From positions 35,301 to 99,300 of the forward strand of contig DASZRK010000060.1 in the NCBI GenBank assembly GCA_035549195.1: a DNA stretch of 64,000 nucleotides, in the 5' to 3' direction. Of this stretch, positions 61,244 through 64,000 are shown piece by piece. A model generated the notes under the pieces. That model was not told where the DNA came from, ran no database searches, and worked only from the letters and a program-made list of their open reading frames with translations. The stretch is from a bacterium. GTDB lineage: Bacteria > Oederibacteriota > Muellerivitia > Muellerivitales > Muellerivitaceae. The position numbers were made by a program, and so were the translations under genes. The number at the start of each line of letters is the position of its first letter. Position 1 is the stretch's first letter.

Positions 61244-61615
61244 GGCCGATCCTTTCCTCGACGCGGGATGGGCCATTCTCCCAAAAGGGAAGGGCGGGCG
61301 GCATAAGAACTTCACGCCTCTCCTCACGGCGTGGGACCGCTTCCAATCGCGCTTTTTCCAACCTCTCTCGCAACGTTTTGAGGCCGGCCCATGAAAAGAT
61401 CCGGGAAAAATATTTCCTTCGCTTATTTGCGGGGGTGGGTTTGACAGGCTCCGGGACCGGACCGAATAATCGAAGTATCGGCGGTGAACGCCGTTCGAAC
61501 CCGCCGGGAGGCGCTCTTCATCCATCGATCCTAGGAACCTTGGTCTGTCGGAAATGTCCGAAGCCGTGGACCGGAGACGGCGCCCTGGGGCGCCTCCGGG
61601 TCCACCTGGAAAGGT
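61244..61615. other. Non-coding stretch between divergent genes
   Basis: 372 bases separating the DUF202 gene from the NtrC-type regulator. Apart from the promoter at 61441-61470 and a TCACGCCTCTCCTCACGGCGTGGG partial inverted repeat near 61315, I see no gene or repeat. Confidence 0.5.
61441..61470 (+). promoter_or_regulatory. Sigma-70-type promoter for the NtrC-family gene
   Basis: TTGACA, 18-base spacer, AATAAT. It implies a ~140-base leader before the ATG at 61616. Confidence 0.45.
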
Positions 61616-63118
61616 ATGCTGGCCATGAACATGCGATCAGGGAAGGTGAACCTGGACCCGGAGGGGACCCGTAGCCCCGCCGGGTGCGGCCGGGACGCCA
61701 AGAAGATCCTCGTGGTGGACGACGAACCCTTCGATTGCGGGTCCCTGCGGAACATCCTGGAGCGCGGGGGCGCCTACGAGGTCCTCACCGCCGACACCGG
61801 CCCCCGGGCCCTGGACCAGGTCCATCGGCTCCCGCCGGACGCGGTGTTGTTGGACGTGATGCTCCCGGCCATCGACGGCCTGGAGGTCCTCAAGGAACTG
61901 AAACTCTCCCACCCCGCCCTGCCGGTCATCATGCTCACCGGCATGACCGACGTGCGCATGGCGGTGGAGGCCATCCAACTGGGGGCCTACAACTACCTGA
62001 CCAAACCCTTCGACGGGGCCCAACTGCTCCTGATCCTGGCCCAGGCCATCGAGAAGAGCGAGATGCTGGCCGAGATGCGGTCGCTCAGGAGCCGGGCGGG
62101 GAAGCGGGGGCCCGCGCTGTCCAAGATCGCGGGCCGGAGCCCCGCCATCCTGGAGGTGATGGAGCAGGTCCAGAAGGTGGCCGATTCCAACCTGACCGTC
62201 ATCATCCAGGGGGAGACGGGGACGGGGAAGGAACCCGTGGCCCGGGCCCTGCACGAGGAGAGCTCCCGGCGGGAGGGGCCCTTCGTGGCGGTGGATTGCG
62301 GGGCGCTCCCGGAGAACCTGCTGGAATCGGAGCTCTTCGGCCACGAGAAGGGCGCCTTCAGCGGGGCGGACCGCCGCAAGCCGGGCCAGTTCGAACTGGC
62401 CGGGAACGGCACCCTGTTCCTCGATGAGATCGGCAACCTCCCCCTTTCCCTCCAGGCGAAACTGTTGCGGGTCCTCCAGGAGCGCCAGGTGCGCCCGGTG
62501 GGGGCCACCCAGGCCTTTCCCGTGCAGGCCCGCGTGATCGCCGCCACCAACCTGTCGCTGGAGGGGGCGGCCCGGACGGGCCAGTTCCGGCAGGACCTCT
62601 ACTACCGCCTGGCCGAATTCACGCTCCAGCTCCCGCCCCTTCGCCGGCGCCCGGAGGACATCCTGCCCCTGGCCCAAAGGTTCCGGGAGGAGGCGAGCCT
62701 GGAGTTCAGGCGGCCGGTGGCGGGCCTGACGGAGGAGGCGGAGGCCCTATTGCGGGCCCATGCCTGGCCGGGCAATATCCGGGAACTGCGCAACGTGGTG
62801 CGCCAGGCGGTGCTGCTCACGCCGGATTCGTCCATCCACGCCGAGCAGATCAAGGTCCTGCTGGGGGCCGGCGGGGAATCGCCCGCGCCGGTCGCGGTGC
62901 CGGTGCTCCCGGGCCAGCCCCTGCGCCGGATCGTGGAGCACGCGGCCGGGCAGGTGGAGAGGCAGGCCATCCTGAACGTCCTCAAGTCCGCCGGGGGCAA
63001 CAAGAGCCGGGCGGCCAAGATCCTGGACGTGGATTACAAGACCCTGCGGCTGAAGATCAAGAAGTACGGGCTGGACTCGGGGGACGAGCGGGGCCCGGGG
63101 GAAGATCCGGAAGCCTGA
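61616..63118 (+). CDS. NtrC-family sigma-54-dependent response regulator
   Basis: 500 residues. Receiver domain ~25-145: KILVVDDEPFDCGSLRNIL acidic pair, phospho-acceptor Asp in DAVLLDVMLPAIDGLE, Lys in NYLTKPFDG. AAA+ domain ~160-400: Walker A GETGTGKEPVARALHEES, GAFSGADRR (the GAFTGA sigma-54 loop with Ser for Thr), Walker B GTLFLDEIGNLPLSLQ, AATN sensor. C-terminal Fis-type HTH (NKSRAAKILDVDYKTLRLKI). Activates sigma-54 promoters when phosphorylated. No histidine kinase is adjacent in the window. Start could be 61616, 61625 or 61631. Confidence 0.93.
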   Translation: MLAMNMRSGKVNLDPEGTRSPAGCGRDAKKILVVDDEPFDCGSLRNILERGGAYEVLTADTGPRALDQVHRLPPDAVLLDVMLPAIDGLEVLKELKLSHPALPVIMLTGMTDVRMAVEAIQLGAYNYLTKPFDGAQLLLILAQAIEKSEMLAEMRSLRSRAGKRGPALSKIAGRSPAILEVMEQVQKVADSNLTVIIQGETGTGKEPVARALHEESSRREGPFVAVDCGALPENLLESELFGHEKGAFSGADRRKPGQFELAGNGTLFLDEIGNLPLSLQAKLLRVLQERQVRPVGATQAFPVQARVIAATNLSLEGAARTGQFRQDLYYRLAEFTLQLPPLRRRPEDILPLAQRFREEASLEFRRPVAGLTEEAEALLRAHAWPGNIRELRNVVRQAVLLTPDSSIHAEQIKVLLGAGGESPAPVAVPVLPGQPLRRIVEHAAGQVERQAILNVLKSAGGNKSRAAKILDVDYKTLRLKIKKYGLDSGDERGPGEDPEA

Positions 63119-63241
63119 ACCCGAAGACCCTCCGCCGAGCCCCGCCGGTTTTCGGGCAAGGGCGCACGGGCGTGGTCGCCCGAATCCCCGTTCCTTCGTC
63201 CTTTCACGGGCCCGAATCCCTTTAAATCGCATCTCCTCCAT

Positions 63242-63257
63242 TGGTATCTCCTTTGCT
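63242..63257 (+). promoter_or_regulatory. Sigma-54 (-24/-12) promoter-like site
   Basis: TGGTATCTCCTTTGCT. The GG (-24) and GC (-12) are ten bases apart and the -12 block TTGCT is perfect; only the middle of the -24 block deviates from TGGCACG. It lies 131 bases before the lipoprotein start and just after a sigma-54 activator gene. Confidence 0.55.
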
Positions 63258-63387
63258 CTAAGGGCTGGTATCCGCCCTGGGGCACTCGGGGCGGACCGGG
63301 GTCATCCGCCGGGGCTTTGCCCTGGCGGCCATCCCCTGGAACCAGGGCCGTCCCCGGACGGCTCATCCGCGAAAAGGAGAAAGAGAA

Positions 63388-64000
63388 ATGAAAAACAATT
63401 GGAAAGCCTTCGGATTGGCCCTGGCCCTGCTGGGGATGGCGGGTTGTCAACAGGCCAACGGTCCGACCGGTAGCACCCCCACCGGTCCGGGGACCATGGC
63501 CAAGACCATGGGCTCGCCGGACGTCAACTGCCACCAGTCCTGTTCACCCGGATCGGCCCCGGTCGGGGCCTCGGTCACCTTCACCGTTCAAGTGGACGTG
63601 ACCGGCGGCGCGGCCACCGGCGCCCAAGTGTTGGACATCCTGCCGGCGGGCCTGACCTACGTGCAAGGATCCGCCTCCTCCCTGGCCGGGGGGACCTTCG
63701 TCTGCACGGGCCAGACCCTCTCCTGGATCGCCGCCACGGTGGGGCCCTGTAACTGCGCGATGAGCTACGTGGCCAAGGTGAACGAACTGGCGGGTGTGGC
63801 CGGTTCGACCCTGGCCAATACGGCCATCATGACCTGCGCCGAGCTGTCCGCGGCGGTCTCGACGACGGCCAACCTGGTGGTCAGCGCCGTTCCCACGCTG
63901 CCGCCGACGCCCACGGTGGGGATCCCGACCTTCACCTGCACGCCGGTGCCCCCGACACCGACCTTCACCTGCGCGCCGCCGACGCCCACGCCCACCTTCA
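63388..64000 (+). CDS. DUF11-repeat lipoprotein, 3' truncated by the window
   Basis: At least 204 residues, running off the end. ATG 63388 behind AAAGGAGA. Lipobox GLALALLGMAGC. One DUF11-type beta-sandwich domain (~50-160: VGASVTFTVQVDV, ILPAGLTYVQGSA, NTAIMTC) with added cysteines. A Thr/Pro-rich low-complexity stretch then begins (PPTPTVGIPTFTCTPVPPTP), probably a surface spacer leading to a further domain. Likely surface-exposed, expressed from the sigma-54-like promoter upstream. Confidence 0.85.
   Translation, partial: MKNNWKAFGLALALLGMAGCQQANGPTGSTPTGPGTMAKTMGSPDVNCHQSCSPGSAPVGASVTFTVQVDVTGGAATGAQVLDILPAGLTYVQGSASSLAGGTFVCTGQTLSWIAATVGPCNCAMSYVAKVNELAGVAGSTLANTAIMTCAELSAAVSTTANLVVSAVPTLPPTPTVGIPTFTCTPVPPTPTFTCAPPTPTPTF

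Overview
The window is 64 kb of mostly GC-rich DNA from a Gram-negative-type bacterium. Outer-membrane beta-barrel proteins, lipoprotein signal peptides with a lipobox, an NtrC-type activator and a sigma-54-like promoter all point that way. I cannot place the organism firmly. Two things suggest an uncultivated lineage of the FCPU426 / Firestonebacteria kind: many secreted proteins with no recognisable family, and a secreted protein ending in a Thr/Pro-rich low-complexity stretch. That placement is a low-confidence inference. There is no rRNA, no CRISPR array and no recognisable transposase; the one tRNA is tRNA-Leu(CAA).

Layout, left part (1-41 kb, core-like and high GC): the end of an ABC-2 exporter operon; a CHASE2 adenylate cyclase; two consecutive paralogous three-gene cassettes (FecR-domain protein, beta-barrel, lipoprotein; 4.8-10.7 kb); a MarC-type protein and NAD kinase; a D,D-peptidase and phosphoglycerate mutase on the minus strand; a riboflavin operon (ribD-ribE-yaaR-like-ribBA-ribH-nusB); a phosphoesterase and ligA; secA followed by extra copies of its own zinc-binding tail; a peptide ABC transporter (binding protein and two permeases); priA; a pseudouridine synthase; a cold-shock protein; tRNA-Leu. 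The intergenic regions between 22 and 37 kb are crowded with repeats: two MITE-like families with terminal inverted repeats and a train of five REP-like hairpins.

Middle part (41-54.5 kb): composition drops sharply, most of all at 48.5-54.5 kb, and the gene content becomes accessory. It holds an ORF6N protein, a membrane-anchored ParB-like protein that carries a perfect palindrome inside its gene, a DUF2235 hydrolase with small partner ORFs, a TcmP/DUF5131 pair, a divergent pair of unknown proteins (one with a zinc ribbon), and an HNH-like gene pair preceded by a promoter and terminator that look like an attenuated leader or small RNA. I read this as a defence or mobile-element island.

Right part (54.5-60 kb): a repeat-built locus in which small membrane and secreted protein genes alternate with five copies of one gene 3' end, four of them orphan tails. 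The window closes with an outer-membrane protein, a DUF202 protein, an NtrC-family regulator and a DUF11 lipoprotein behind a sigma-54-like promoter, running off the end. The best candidates for undescribed biology are the orphan-tail array (54.8-59.9 kb), the duplicated SecA tail (26.0-26.3 kb), the two FecR/barrel/lipoprotein cassettes, the membrane ParB with an internal palindrome, and the attenuated HNH pair.
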